The translations under genes and the position numbers were made by a program. This document shows positions 32,203-41,556 of a DNA stretch of 64,000 nt, in pieces; the first letter of the stretch is position 1, and every line of letters begins with the position of its first letter. This stretch comes from Pseudooceanicola onchidii (GTDB taxonomy: Bacteria > Pseudomonadota > Alphaproteobacteria > Rhodobacterales > Rhodobacteraceae): positions 186,001 to 250,000 of the forward strand of contig NZ_SPUW01000002.1 of assembly GCF_004959925.1 (NCBI RefSeq), read 5' to 3'. Below the pieces are notes generated by a model that was given only the letters and a program-made list of their open reading frames with translations, did not search any database and was not told where the DNA came from.

Positions 32203-35134
32203 TCCTTCGGACAAAGCCCGGGTCTTCGGCCTGCCCCCCGGCGCGGATTTCCCGCGCCTTCTGGTCGAGGGGTTGATCGCACGCACGTCCCATTTGCCGC
32301 CCGAAGCCCTGGGCCGGGTGACGCTGATCGTGAACACACGGCGGATGGCCCGGCGTATCCGATCCCTGTTCGATGAAGGCCCGGCGCGGCTTCTGCCCCG
32401 GGTGCAGCTGGTCACCGATATTGGCGAAACCTTCGCGTTAGGGACGATTCCCGCGCCCGTGTCACCCTTGCGGCGGCGGTTGGGGCTTGTGCAGCTGGTC
32501 TCGGCCCTGTTGGAGCAGGAGCCCGATCTTGCCCCCCGCGCTGCCCTGTATGACCTGGCCGACAGCTTGGCGCAGGTGTTTGAGGAAATGCGCGGTGAAG
32601 GCATCAGTTTCGATGACATCCGGACACTGGACGTATCGCAGCATTCGGACCACTGGGCGCGGGCGCTCAAGTTTCTGACCATCGTCGACCAGGTCGAGGA
32701 GGAAGAGGCGCCCGACCCCGCCGCCCGCCTGCGCCTCGTGGCCGAGATGCTGGCGAAGGACTGGCCGCTTTCACCGCCGCCCGGACCCGTGATCCTTGCC
32801 GGGTCGACCGGATCACGCGGTGCGACCAACGTGCTGATGCAGGCGGTGGCGCGGTTGCCGCAGGGGGCCGTCGTGCTGCCCGGTTACGATTTCGACCTGC
32901 CGGATGCGGTCTGGACCTCGGCGCTGGATGATCCCCTGACCGGCGAGGATCACCCGCAGTTCCGGTTCCGCAAGCTGGCCGTGTCGCTGGATCTGGGCCC
33001 GCGGGATATCGGGCGTTGGCACATGTCGCGGCAGAACGACGCCCGGAACCGGCTGGTGTCGCTGGCGATGCGGCCCGCCCCCGTGACGGACCAATGGCTG
33101 TCCGAAGGTCCGGCCCTGCGGGAACTGGACCAGGCTTTTGACGGCGTCACCCTGCTTGAGGCACCGTCGGCCCGGGAAGAGGCGCAGGCCATCGCCCTGC
33201 GTCTGCGGCAGGCGGCCGAAGAGGGACAGCGCGCGGCGCTGATCACGCCCGACCGGCTTTTGTCGCGCCAGGTCAAGGCCGCGCTGAGCCGTTGGGACAT
33301 CCTGCCTGATGACAGCGCGGGCGAGGCGTTGCACCTGACCCCGCCCGGGCGGTTCATTCGGCAGGTTGCCGCGCTGTGGCAACGGCGGGTCGGGGCCGCG
33401 GGAATCCTTGCGCTGCTGAAACACCCGCTGTGTCACAGCGGGGCCGACCGCGCCGATCACCTGCGGTACTGCCGTGCCTTCGAATTGCAACTGCGGCGTC
33501 ACGGCCCACCGTTTCCCGATGCCCAGACCCTGTTCGCCTTTGCAGAGACTTATGCGAAGATGATGAACGAACCCCAGGTGATGGCCTGGGCCGCCTGGGC
33601 TGCGCCGCTTCTGGCTTCGGGTCCGGACGAAGATCCGCGGCCTCTGGGTGACCGGCTTGACCTGTTGATCGACCGCGCCGGGCAGCTGGCAGCGGGTACC
33701 GGGACGGACGGATCCGGCGGGCTATGGCAGGGCAACGCGGGCGAGGACGTGCGCGGCAAGCTGCAAGAGCTTCAGGATGCCGCCGATGTGGCGGGCGCGA
33801 TCGGTCCGGACGATTTCACCAACCTGCTGACCGCGATCCTGCGCGGCGCCGAGGAACGCGACAGCACCACGCCGCATCCCGATATCCTCATCTGGGGTAC
33901 GCTCGAGGCCCGGGTTCAGGGGGCCGACCTGGTGATCCTGGGTGGGCTGAACGAAGGGTCGTGGCCTGAAGCCCCGTCGCCTGATCCCTGGCTGAACCGG
34001 CAGATGCGGGCGGCTGTCGGGCTGCTGTTGCCGGAACGCCGGATCGGCTTGTCCGCGCACGACTTCCAACAGGCCATTGCCGCGCCCGAGGTCTGGGTGA
34101 CGCGCGCCCTGCGCGGGTCCGAGGCCGAAACCGTCGCCTCGCGCTGGCTGAACCGGATCACCAACCTGTTGAACGGGCTGGGGGAACCGGGCCAGACCGC
34201 CCTGGCCGGCGCGCGGACGCGGGGACGGCATTGGCTGGGCCTTGTACGCACGCTTGAAGCCGTCACACCGGTGCCACCCGCCCCACGCCCCGCGCCCCGA
34301 CCGCCCGCCCATGCGCGGCTGCGCGACCTGTCGGTAACGCAGGTCAAGACACTGATCCGCGATCCCTATGCCATCTACGCCCGCAAGATCCTTGACCTCA
34401 AACCTCTGGATCCCTTGATGAAAGCGCCCGATGCGCTGTTGCGGGGGATCATCGCGCACGAGGTCATGGAACGCTTCGTCAAGGACGTCGTGGATGACCC
34501 CGCGATGCTGACCCCCGCCCGGCTGACCGCCCTGACCGAAGAGGTTCTGGCGCGCGAGGTGCCCTGGGCCGAGGCGCGGATCCTTTGGCTGGCCCGCATG
34601 GCGCGATCGGCCGAGGACATCATCGCCGGAGAGATCACGCGCCAGGGCCTTGCCCGGCCCGCCGTCTACGAGGTGCCGGGCGAGATCGTGCTGGACCAGC
34701 ACGATTTCAAACTGACCGCGCGGGCAGACCGGGTCGACCTGGATGCCAACGGCAATGCGCTGATCTACGACTACAAGACCGGGGCGATGTCATCGCCTGA
34801 CCAGCAGAAAAGCTTTGATCTGCAATTGCTGTTGCAGGCGGCGATGGCGGAACGGTGGGCCTTCCGCGATCTGGATCCGCGCCACGTCGTCCGCGCGGCC
34901 TTCATCGGGATCGGATCGGTGACGAAAGAAGTCGAAGCCCCGTTGTGGGATATCTCGGCCGATGATGTCTGGGCGCGATTTTCGACCCTGATCCAGCGGT
35001 ATTCGGACCCGGCACAGCCCTTCACCTCGCGCCGGGCCATGTTCAAGACCGCGATGGAAGGCGACTATGACCACCTTGCGCGGCTGGGGGAATGGGACGT
35101 GTCGCAGGACGCAACACCGGAGGACGTCGGATGA
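32195..35134 (+). CDS. addB: Double-strand break repair protein AddB (nuclease subunit)
   Basis: A 979-residue subunit of the alphaproteobacterial AddAB exonuclease/helicase, the functional counterpart of RecBCD for recombination initiation. It begins FGLPPGADFPRLLVEGLIAR, contains inactivated helicase-like domains, and ends with a RecB-type nuclease domain: LTARADRVDLDANGNALIYDYKTG holds the D...D-x-K metal-binding residues. Only a gene start inside murU (32195) fits; much longer in-frame starts overlap murU and are rejected. It is coupled to addA by ATGA. The very tight packing with murU has no obvious functional reason. Confidence 0.95.
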   Translation: MFDPSDKARVFGLPPGADFPRLLVEGLIARTSHLPPEALGRVTLIVNTRRMARRIRSLFDEGPARLLPRVQLVTDIGETFALGTIPAPVSPLRRRLGLVQLVSALLEQEPDLAPRAALYDLADSLAQVFEEMRGEGISFDDIRTLDVSQHSDHWARALKFLTIVDQVEEEEAPDPAARLRLVAEMLAKDWPLSPPPGPVILAGSTGSRGATNVLMQAVARLPQGAVVLPGYDFDLPDAVWTSALDDPLTGEDHPQFRFRKLAVSLDLGPRDIGRWHMSRQNDARNRLVSLAMRPAPVTDQWLSEGPALRELDQAFDGVTLLEAPSAREEAQAIALRLRQAAEEGQRAALITPDRLLSRQVKAALSRWDILPDDSAGEALHLTPPGRFIRQVAALWQRRVGAAGILALLKHPLCHSGADRADHLRYCRAFELQLRRHGPPFPDAQTLFAFAETYAKMMNEPQVMAWAAWAAPLLASGPDEDPRPLGDRLDLLIDRAGQLAAGTGTDGSGGLWQGNAGEDVRGKLQELQDAADVAGAIGPDDFTNLLTAILRGAEERDSTTPHPDILIWGTLEARVQGADLVILGGLNEGSWPEAPSPDPWLNRQMRAAVGLLLPERRIGLSAHDFQQAIAAPEVWVTRALRGSEAETVASRWLNRITNLLNGLGEPGQTALAGARTRGRHWLGLVRTLEAVTPVPPAPRPAPRPPAHARLRDLSVTQVKTLIRDPYAIYARKILDLKPLDPLMKAPDALLRGIIAHEVMERFVKDVVDDPAMLTPARLTALTEEVLAREVPWAEARILWLARMARSAEDIIAGEITRQGLARPAVYEVPGEIVLDQHDFKLTARADRVDLDANGNALIYDYKTGAMSSPDQQKSFDLQLLLQAAMAERWAFRDLDPRHVVRAAFIGIGSVTKEVEAPLWDISADDVWARFSTLIQRYSDPAQPFTSRRAMFKTAMEGDYDHLARLGEWDVSQDATPEDVG

Positions 35135-38100
35135 GCCGCGATGCCGCCACCCAGCGCCAGGTCGACGCCGCGCGCCCTGACCGGTCCACCTGGCTGGCCG
35201 CGAATGCCGGGTCGGGCAAGACCCGCGTGCTGACCGACCGGGTGGCGCGCCTGCTGCTGGAAGGCGTGTCGCCGCAGCACATCCTGTGCCTGACCTACAC
35301 CAAGGCCGCCGCGACCGAGATGCAGAACCGCCTGTTCAAACGGCTTGGCGCCTGGGCGATGCTGCCGGATGCCGATCTGCGTACCGAACTTGACACGCTC
35401 GGGATCGAAGGGGCGGTGGACGGCGCGCGGCTGCGCCATGCCCGGACGCTGTTTGCCCGCGCGATCGAAACGCCGGGCGGGCTGAAGATCCAGACGATCC
35501 ATTCGTTCTGTGCCTCGCTTCTGCGGCGCTTCCCGCTTGAGGCCGGGGTCAGCCCCCAGTTCACCGAGATGGAGGAGCGCGACGCCGCCCTTCTGCGCGC
35601 CGATGTGATCGAACGGCTGGCCGAGGGGCCGGACGCGCGGGTGCTGACGCGGATGGCGATGCAGTATTCCGGCCAGACGATGGAGGAGCTGACGGCGACG
35701 GTCGCGGGTCACGCCGATGTTCTGGCCCGACACCCGGGGCGCGATGCCCTGGCCGCGCGGCTGGACCTGCCGCCGGGGTTCGACCTGGATCAGCTTCTGG
35801 CCGAGGTCTTCCTGGGCGGAGAAATGGAGCTGATCGCCTCTCTCCGCGATGCGACGGCGGGCGGCGGGGCAAGCGATTCAAAGCTTTCGGCCAAGCTGGC
35901 CACGGCCACGGGCCCTGACCTGAAGACGCTGACACTGCTTGAGGACGTGTTCCTGACCGGCGGATCGGCCAAGGTGCCGTTTTCCGCCAAGATAGGCTCG
36001 GTTCCGACCAAGGGCGTGCGGGCGGCGCACGCGGATCTGATGGACCGGATCGAACCGCTGATGCTGCGGGTCGAAACCGCGCGGGACAGGCGCGTCGCGC
36101 TGGCTGCGCTGGACAAGACCGTCACCCTGCACGACTTTGCGGCCGCCTTCCTGCCGGCCTATTCCATGGCCAAGACCCTGCGCGGCGCGATGGATTTCGA
36201 CGACCTGATCCTGCGGGCGCGGGACCTGCTGACCAATCGCGATGTGTCGTCCTGGGTGCTGTACCGGCTGGATGGCGGGATCGACCACATCCTCGTGGAC
36301 GAAGCGCAGGATACCAGCCCCGAACAATGGCAGGTGATCCAGGCCCTGGCGCGGGAATTCACCAGCGGCGAGGGCGCGCAGGACGGCAAGGCCCGGACGA
36401 TCTTTGTCGTCGGCGACAAGAAGCAGTCGATCTATTCGTTCCAGGGCGCCGATCCGTCCGAATTCGACCGCATGCGCGACGACTTCGACGAAAGGCTTAC
36501 CGCGCTTGGCACGCCGTTGCAGCGGATGGCGCTGGCGCATTCCTTCCGGTCGTCCCCCGCCATCCTGTCGCTGGTCGACCAGGTGTTCGAGGGGCGCGAA
36601 AAGGCCGGTTTTTCCCCGGAAGAGAGACACATCGCCTTTCACGAGGCCCTGCCCGGCCGCGTCGATCTGTGGCCGCACATCGACAAGGTGGACAACAGCG
36701 AAGATGGCGACTGGGATGATCCGGTGGATCTGCCTGCCGAAACCGATCACGACGTGGTTCTGGCGCGGCGGGTGGCGCGGGACATTCGACGGATGATCGA
36801 TGCGAAGACGCCTCTGCCCCTTGGCGGTGGCCGGGCGCGCGAAATTTCGGAAGGCGATATCCTGATCCTCGTGCGCCGCCGCGCGCGGCTGTTTCACGAG
36901 ATCATCCGCGCCTGCAAGGCCGAACGGCTTGAAATCGCCGGGGCCGACCGGCTGCGCATCGGGGCGGAACTGGCGGTGAAGGACCTGACCGCGCTTCTGG
37001 CCTTCCTTGCGACGCCGGACGATGACCTGAGCCTGGCGGCCGCGCTGAAATCGCCGCTTTTCGGCTGGGACGAGAAGATGCTTTTCGACCTGGCGCACGC
37101 GCGGCAAAGTCGGCGGCTATGGCCCGCGCTGGATCACCGGGAAGATCACGCCGAGACCCGGGCGATACTGCGCGACCTGCGCAACAACGCGGATTTCCTG
37201 CGGCCTTACGAACTGCTTGAACGGGCCCTGACCAAGCACGACGGGCGGCGGCGGCTGATGGCCCGGCTTGGAGTCGAGGCGCAGGACGGCATCGACGCGC
37301 TTCTGGATCAGGCCCTGCAATACGAACGCAACGAGGTGCCGAGCCTTACCGGCTTCCTTGTCTGGCTTCAGGGCGACGATCCCGAGGTGAAGCGCCAGAT
37401 GGAAAGCGCCGGGTCGCGCATCCGGGTGATGACGGTGCATGGCTCCAAAGGTCTGGAAGCGCCCGTGGTCTTCCTGCCCGAAACGCAGAAGCGGCGCGAG
37501 GAACTGCGCGGAGAGGTGCTGACCGGCGAAGGTCAGGCCTGGTGGCGCCCCAACAAGGACGACGCCCCGGCCCGGCTGACCAATTTGCGCGACGCCGCGC
37601 TGGCCAAGCAGGCCGAGGAGTCCGACCGGTTGCTTTACGTCGCGATGACGCGGGCCGAGAAATGGCTGATCGCCGCTGCAGCGGGTGATTTGGGCAAGGA
37701 TGGTGACACCTGGTACGACCGCATCCGTGACGGCATGACCGATCTGGGTGCTGTCGAATTCGACGCGCCGGGGGGCCGGGGGCTGCGGCTGGAAACCGGC
37801 GATTGGTCGGGCTTCGACGTTGCGCCCGCGCCGGAACGCCGGGATGACCGCCCTGCCCTGCCCGACTGGGGTCTGCGGCCTGCGCCCGTTGTGGAAGGCC
37901 CGCGCCGCACGCTCAGCCCGTCTGATCTGGGTGGCGCCAAGGCGCTGCCGGGCGAGGCCGGACTGGACGAAGAGGCCGCGAAACGGCGCGGGCGCCAGGT
38001 GCACCGCCTGCTGGAACACCTGCCCGGCGTGACCGAGGCGGACTTTGCCGCGCGCGCCGGTCTGCTGCTGTCCGACGGGATGGACCGGGCCGAGGGTGCG

Positions 38101-38490
38101 GAACTGGCGCTTCTGACGGGCGAGGCGCAGCGCGTGCTGTCCGCCCCCCATCTCGCCATGCTGTTCGGGCCAGAGGCGCTGGAGGAGGTTTCCGTCACCG
38201 CGCAGCTGGACGAACTTGGCGACCGCATTCACGGCACCATCGACCGGTTGATCGTGACCCACGATCGCGTGCTGGCCGTCGATTTCAAGACCAACGCCGT
38301 GGTGCCCGACCGGCCCGAGGATATTCCCGATGGCCTGCTGCGCCAGATGGGCGCCTATGCCGCCGCACTGGCGCAGATCTATCCCGACCGGAAGATCGAC
38401 ACCGCGCTGCTTTGGACGCGCACGGCACAGCTGATGATGTTGCCTCAGGATATTGTGATGGCGGCTTTGCGCGACACCACTGCTTCTTGA
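35131..38490 (+). CDS. addA: Double-strand break repair helicase-nuclease AddA
   Basis: A 1119-residue UvrD/RecB-type 3'-5' helicase with nuclease domain. Seen: Walker A AANAGSGKTRVLTDRV (about 27-42), LCLTYTKAAATEMQNRL (motif Ia), IQTIHSFC, Walker B LVDEAQDTSPEQWQ, GDKKQSIYSFQGADP, VMTVHGSKGLEAPVVFLPE, LLYVAMTRAEKW, and near the C-terminus HGTIDRLIVTHDRVLAVDFKTN as nuclease site. With AddB it unwinds and trims double-strand ends for RecA. Start at 35131 from the ATGA junction. Length is typical for alphaproteobacterial AddA. Confidence 0.97.
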   Translation: MSRDAATQRQVDAARPDRSTWLAANAGSGKTRVLTDRVARLLLEGVSPQHILCLTYTKAAATEMQNRLFKRLGAWAMLPDADLRTELDTLGIEGAVDGARLRHARTLFARAIETPGGLKIQTIHSFCASLLRRFPLEAGVSPQFTEMEERDAALLRADVIERLAEGPDARVLTRMAMQYSGQTMEELTATVAGHADVLARHPGRDALAARLDLPPGFDLDQLLAEVFLGGEMELIASLRDATAGGGASDSKLSAKLATATGPDLKTLTLLEDVFLTGGSAKVPFSAKIGSVPTKGVRAAHADLMDRIEPLMLRVETARDRRVALAALDKTVTLHDFAAAFLPAYSMAKTLRGAMDFDDLILRARDLLTNRDVSSWVLYRLDGGIDHILVDEAQDTSPEQWQVIQALAREFTSGEGAQDGKARTIFVVGDKKQSIYSFQGADPSEFDRMRDDFDERLTALGTPLQRMALAHSFRSSPAILSLVDQVFEGREKAGFSPEERHIAFHEALPGRVDLWPHIDKVDNSEDGDWDDPVDLPAETDHDVVLARRVARDIRRMIDAKTPLPLGGGRAREISEGDILILVRRRARLFHEIIRACKAERLEIAGADRLRIGAELAVKDLTALLAFLATPDDDLSLAAALKSPLFGWDEKMLFDLAHARQSRRLWPALDHREDHAETRAILRDLRNNADFLRPYELLERALTKHDGRRRLMARLGVEAQDGIDALLDQALQYERNEVPSLTGFLVWLQGDDPEVKRQMESAGSRIRVMTVHGSKGLEAPVVFLPETQKRREELRGEVLTGEGQAWWRPNKDDAPARLTNLRDAALAKQAEESDRLLYVAMTRAEKWLIAAAAGDLGKDGDTWYDRIRDGMTDLGAVEFDAPGGRGLRLETGDWSGFDVAPAPERRDDRPALPDWGLRPAPVVEGPRRTLSPSDLGGAKALPGEAGLDEEAAKRRGRQVHRLLEHLPGVTEADFAARAGLLLSDGMDRAEGAELALLTGEAQRVLSAPHLAMLFGPEALEEVSVTAQLDELGDRIHGTIDRLIVTHDRVLAVDFKTNAVVPDRPEDIPDGLLRQMGAYAAALAQIYPDRKIDTALLWTRTAQLMMLPQDIVMAALRDTTAS

Positions 38491-38552
38491 ACTTCCCAGA
38501 TCGCAAGCCTAGGTTTGATCCCCAAGCGCACCCATGATCCAGGAGATCCCGC

Positions 38553-38873
38553 ATGACCACCGTTGCCGTCACCGACGATACCTTTGATGCTGAAGTGAAA
38601 AACTCGGACGTCCCCGTTGTCGTGGACTTCTGGGCCGAATGGTGCGGACCGTGCAAGCAGATCGGCCCGGCTCTGGAAGAACTGGCGGAAGAGTTTGGCG
38701 ACAAAGTGAAAATTGCCAAGGTCGACGTCGATTCGAACCCGAATTCGCCGATGCAGATGGGCGTTCGTGGCATTCCGGCCCTGTTCATCTTCAAGAACGG
38801 CGAAGTGGTGTCGAACCGTGCCGGCGCTGCGCCGAAAGCATCGCTCAAGGCCTGGATCGAAGAGTCGATCTGA
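38553..38873 (+). CDS. trxA: Thioredoxin 1
   Basis: A 106-residue cytosolic thioredoxin with active site WCGPC (residues about 30-34) and cis-Pro in GIPALFIF. It reduces disulfides of ribonucleotide reductase, peroxiredoxins and others. AGGAGA precedes the ATG. It lies 62 nt beyond addA, as in many Rhodobacterales, and ends before a clear terminator, so it closes the tsaE-addA gene run. Confidence 0.97.
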   Translation: MTTVAVTDDTFDAEVKNSDVPVVVDFWAEWCGPCKQIGPALEELAEEFGDKVKIAKVDVDSNPNSPMQMGVRGIPALFIFKNGEVVSNRAGAAPKASLKAWIEESI

Positions 38874-38897
38874 CCGCCGTCCCTCATGGGATGATGC

Positions 38898-38923
38898 AAG
38901 GCGCCCCCAGCGGGCGCCTTTTT
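38898..38923 (+). terminator. Intrinsic terminator of trxA
   Basis: AAGGCGCCC (38898-38906) and GGGCGCCTT (38912-38920) form a perfect 9-bp stem with a 5-nt loop followed by TTTC, 24 nt after the trxA stop. Confidence 0.92.
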
Positions 38924-38930
38924 CTTTGGC

Positions 38931-39824
38931 TCAACCAGAGATCGGCCAACCGCACCGTTGCAGCGCCGCCCGAATGCGGTCGCGGACTTCGGGCCGACCC
39001 GCGTTGATGCTTTGGTGCTGCCAGAACCACCACAGATACCGCGCATGGTCGGGGGCGTGATCCGCAATCCGGTCGAAAGCCGACAGGTCATCGGGCCGGG
39101 CAGAGAGCATGATGTGGTGAAAGTCGATCTGGCCGAACAGGATGCAGGGCTTGCCGAAGAAGATCGCGTTGAAGGCCGCGGCCGAGGTCATGCTGACCAC
39201 GTAATCGCACCCGTGCAGCAGGGCTTCCATCCCGCCGGTCCGTAGGGTCAGACGGGGATGCGTGGCAAGTTTGCGCAGGGCGGTCAGTTCGGCCTCGGAA
39301 TAGTGTTCCTTCGGGTGCAGCGTGGCGATGACGGGCCGCGTCGGATCAGCGGCGAGCGTGTGGCGCAGCATATCGAGCGGGCTACAGGACTGGAACGACC
39401 GATGGTCCAGCAGACGGCCCTGCAGCGGCACGTAGACGAACCCGTCACGGGTCGCCGTAGCCGCGCGGGGGAACACCCGATCACGCCAGCGACGATGAAA
39501 GCCTCGCGCCTCGGTATCAGGCACTAAATCAGGCAAATAGGCCGACTTTGCCGTGGACCAATGCCAACGTTCCGACGTCTGTTCGATCGCCCAGAAGGGA
39601 TAGTGATAGACCCGCCGAAAGCACAGACCTCCGGGGGGTGGCGGCGACATGTGGGTCAGGGCGCGGCCATGTTCGGGGCGATACCCGTCGTGATCGGGCC
39701 GCAGGTCGACCCGATAGCCACCGTCCGTCAGCACACCGATCACGTGGTTCAGGAAATTGTGTTCTCGGTCCTTGGCGCTTTTCAGAAGCGTGGGTTCAAG
39801 GAAAAGCGTGGCCCGTTCGGTCAT
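38931..39824 (-). CDS. Capsule polysaccharide biosynthesis-like protein
   Basis: A 297-residue soluble protein resembling the C-terminal glycosyltransferase-like part of KpsC/KpsS capsule proteins: VYVPLQGRLLDHRSF, then VIATLHPKEHYSEAEL and a closing YVVSMTSAAAFNAIFFGKPCILFG, the order of conserved segments (LPLQ, HP, S-AAFxA, G-P) seen in that family. Relatives transfer Kdo or other sugars during capsule or surface-glycan synthesis. No other glycan genes are near, so role and substrate are open. It converges on trxA with the terminator between, and is divergent from hslV with 96 bp separating starts. Confidence 0.6.
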   Translation of the reverse strand: MTERATLFLEPTLLKSAKDREHNFLNHVIGVLTDGGYRVDLRPDHDGYRPEHGRALTHMSPPPPGGLCFRRVYHYPFWAIEQTSERWHWSTAKSAYLPDLVPDTEARGFHRRWRDRVFPRAATATRDGFVYVPLQGRLLDHRSFQSCSPLDMLRHTLAADPTRPVIATLHPKEHYSEAELTALRKLATHPRLTLRTGGMEALLHGCDYVVSMTSAAAFNAIFFGKPCILFGQIDFHHIMLSARPDDLSAFDRIADHAPDHARYLWWFWQHQSINAGRPEVRDRIRAALQRCGWPISG

Positions 39825-39920
39825 GGCGTGACGCTAGCCGCGACCCGGGGCGCTCGCAAGGCGGGGTTGTCCCTGCGCAACCGCGACCGCATATAGAGCG
39901 TCAACGCAAGGAGACCTGGC

Positions 39921-40487
39921 ATGGCAGACAACGATCGCGGCGATTTTCCCGGCTGGCACGGCACCACGATCATCGGCGTCCGCAAGGGCGGCAAGGTGGT
40001 GGTGGCCGGTGATGGACAGGTCAGCATGGGCCAGACCGTCATGAAGGGCACCGCGCGCAAGGTGCGGCGGCTGTCGCCGGGCGGGTTCGACGTGGTCTGC
40101 GGCTTTGCCGGATCGACGGCCGATGCCTTCACCCTGCTGGAACGGCTGGAAGCCAAGCTTGAGGCGACGCCGGGACAGCTTCAGCGCGCCTCGGTCGAGC
40201 TGGCCAAGGACTGGCGGACGGACAAATACCTGCAAAAGCTCGAGGCGCTGCTGATCGTGACGGACGGCACGGAGCTTTACGTGATCACCGGCGCTGGCGA
40301 CGTGCTTGAGCCCGAACACGACATCGCGGCCATCGGGTCGGGCGGGAATTATGCGCTGGCCGCCGCACGGGCCCTGATCGACACCGACCTCGATGCGGAA
40401 TGCATCGCCCGCAAGGCCATGGGCATCGCGGCGGATATCTGCGTCTACACCAACGGAAATCTCACCGTGGAAGAGATCGGTGGCTGA
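39921..40487 (+). CDS. hslV: ATP-dependent protease subunit HslV
   Basis: A 188-residue proteasome-like peptidase that forms the double hexameric core of HslUV. The alphaproteobacterial N-terminal propeptide ([14 protein letters not shown]) precedes the catalytic Thr15 in [25 protein letters not shown]. Conserved [15 protein letters not shown] is present. AAGGAGA lies just upstream. Unusually, hslU is not next: a membrane-protein gene overlapping hslV by 8 nt (GTGGCTGA) stands between them. Confidence 0.97.
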   Translation: MADNDRGDFPGWHGTTIIGVRKGGKVVVAGDGQVSMGQTVMKGTARKVRRLSPGGFDVVCGFAGSTADAFTLLERLEAKLEATPGQLQRASVELAKDWRTDKYLQKLEALLIVTDGTELYVITGAGDVLEPEHDIAAIGSGGNYALAAARALIDTDLDAECIARKAMGIAADICVYTNGNLTVEEIGG

Positions 40488-41556
40488 AACGGCCTTCAGC
40501 CGGGACGACCTGCGCGCCGCCGTGGCCGCCGGGGCGTTGACCGAAGCGCAGGCCACCCGGGTTCTGACGCTGGCCGAGGAACGTGTGGGCACCCGCGCGG
40601 CACAGGTCGCGGATGATGAACCCTTTGAATTGTTTCGCGGATTTTCTGAAATCTTCGTGACCGTCGGGCTGGGCCTGCTGTTCAGCGCCGTCCTGCCCTT
40701 TGCATTCGCCCTTGGGCGGCCTGCCGTACTGCTGGTGGCGGTTGCAGTCGTCTGTTTCTACCTGGCGCGGTATTTCACCCTGAAACGTCGCATGGTCCTT
40801 CCGTCAATCGCGCTGGTGATCGGCTATGCCTTCTGCGTCTTCGGCACGGTGGCCGACCTGACGGGACAGTGGAGCCTGTCACTGACCGGATCGACCCTCT
40901 GGGGCTTCGTCGTCTGCGGCGTGACGGCGGCAGCGCTGGCCATCTGGTACCGCGTCTTTCGCCTGCCCTTCACGATGTTCCTGATCGGATTGACCGGCAT
41001 GGCCTTTGTCGCCATTGCCACGAAATCACTGGTGCCCGTGACGCTTGGCGCCGAGTTCACCGATCTCTTTGATCTTCGGTCGGGCTATAACCTTGCCTTC
41101 GGAACACTGATCTTCGGCATCTGCGCCTTTCTGGTCGGCATGTGGTTCGACATGTCCGATCCGCATCGGCTGGGACGCAAGGCGGCGTCCGGGTTCTGGC
41201 TTCACCTGCTGGCGGCGCTGGCGCTGGTGAACACCGTGGCGCTGACCTTCTACAACATGCAGACGGCGACCGGGTATGCGCTGCTGGCCCTGTCGCTGGC
41301 GATTATCGCCTGCCTGGCGCTGATCATCGACCGGCGCAGTTTCCTGACGGCTGGCATCGGGTATATCGCCGTGCTGCTGGGCGTGGTGCTGCGCACCGCC
41401 GAGGGCGACAACATGTGGCTGTGGATCCTGCTGATCCTTGGCATCTTCGTCACCCTTCTTGGTACCTACTGGACCGAAACGCGCGGCAAGTTGCTGCGCG
41501 CGCTGCCCGACTTTCCGGGCAAATCTAAACTTCCTCCGTACATGGAGCTTACATGA
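40480..41556 (+). CDS. Polytopic membrane protein inserted between hslV and hslU
   Basis: A 358-residue protein that I do not recognise. A soluble N-terminus of about 50 residues ([29 protein letters not shown]) is followed by about ten hydrophobic helices, with a short gap around residue 190; the N-terminal segment looks like those of DUF2157-type membrane proteins, a weak resemblance. The start is GTG at 40480 inside the hslV stop, and the stop overlaps the hslU ATG in ATGA, so it is translated from the hslVU message. No catalytic motifs are visible. A role as a membrane partner or substrate regulator of HslUV would be speculation. Confidence 0.75.
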   Translation: MAETAFSRDDLRAAVAAGALTEAQATRVLTLAEERVGTRAAQVADDEPFELFRGFSEIFVTVGLGLLFSAVLPFAFALGRPAVLLVAVAVVCFYLARYFTLKRRMVLPSIALVIGYAFCVFGTVADLTGQWSLSLTGSTLWGFVVCGVTAAALAIWYRVFRLPFTMFLIGLTGMAFVAIATKSLVPVTLGAEFTDLFDLRSGYNLAFGTLIFGICAFLVGMWFDMSDPHRLGRKAASGFWLHLLAALALVNTVALTFYNMQTATGYALLALSLAIIACLALIIDRRSFLTAGIGYIAVLLGVVLRTAEGDNMWLWILLILGIFVTLLGTYWTETRGKLLRALPDFPGKSKLPPYMELT

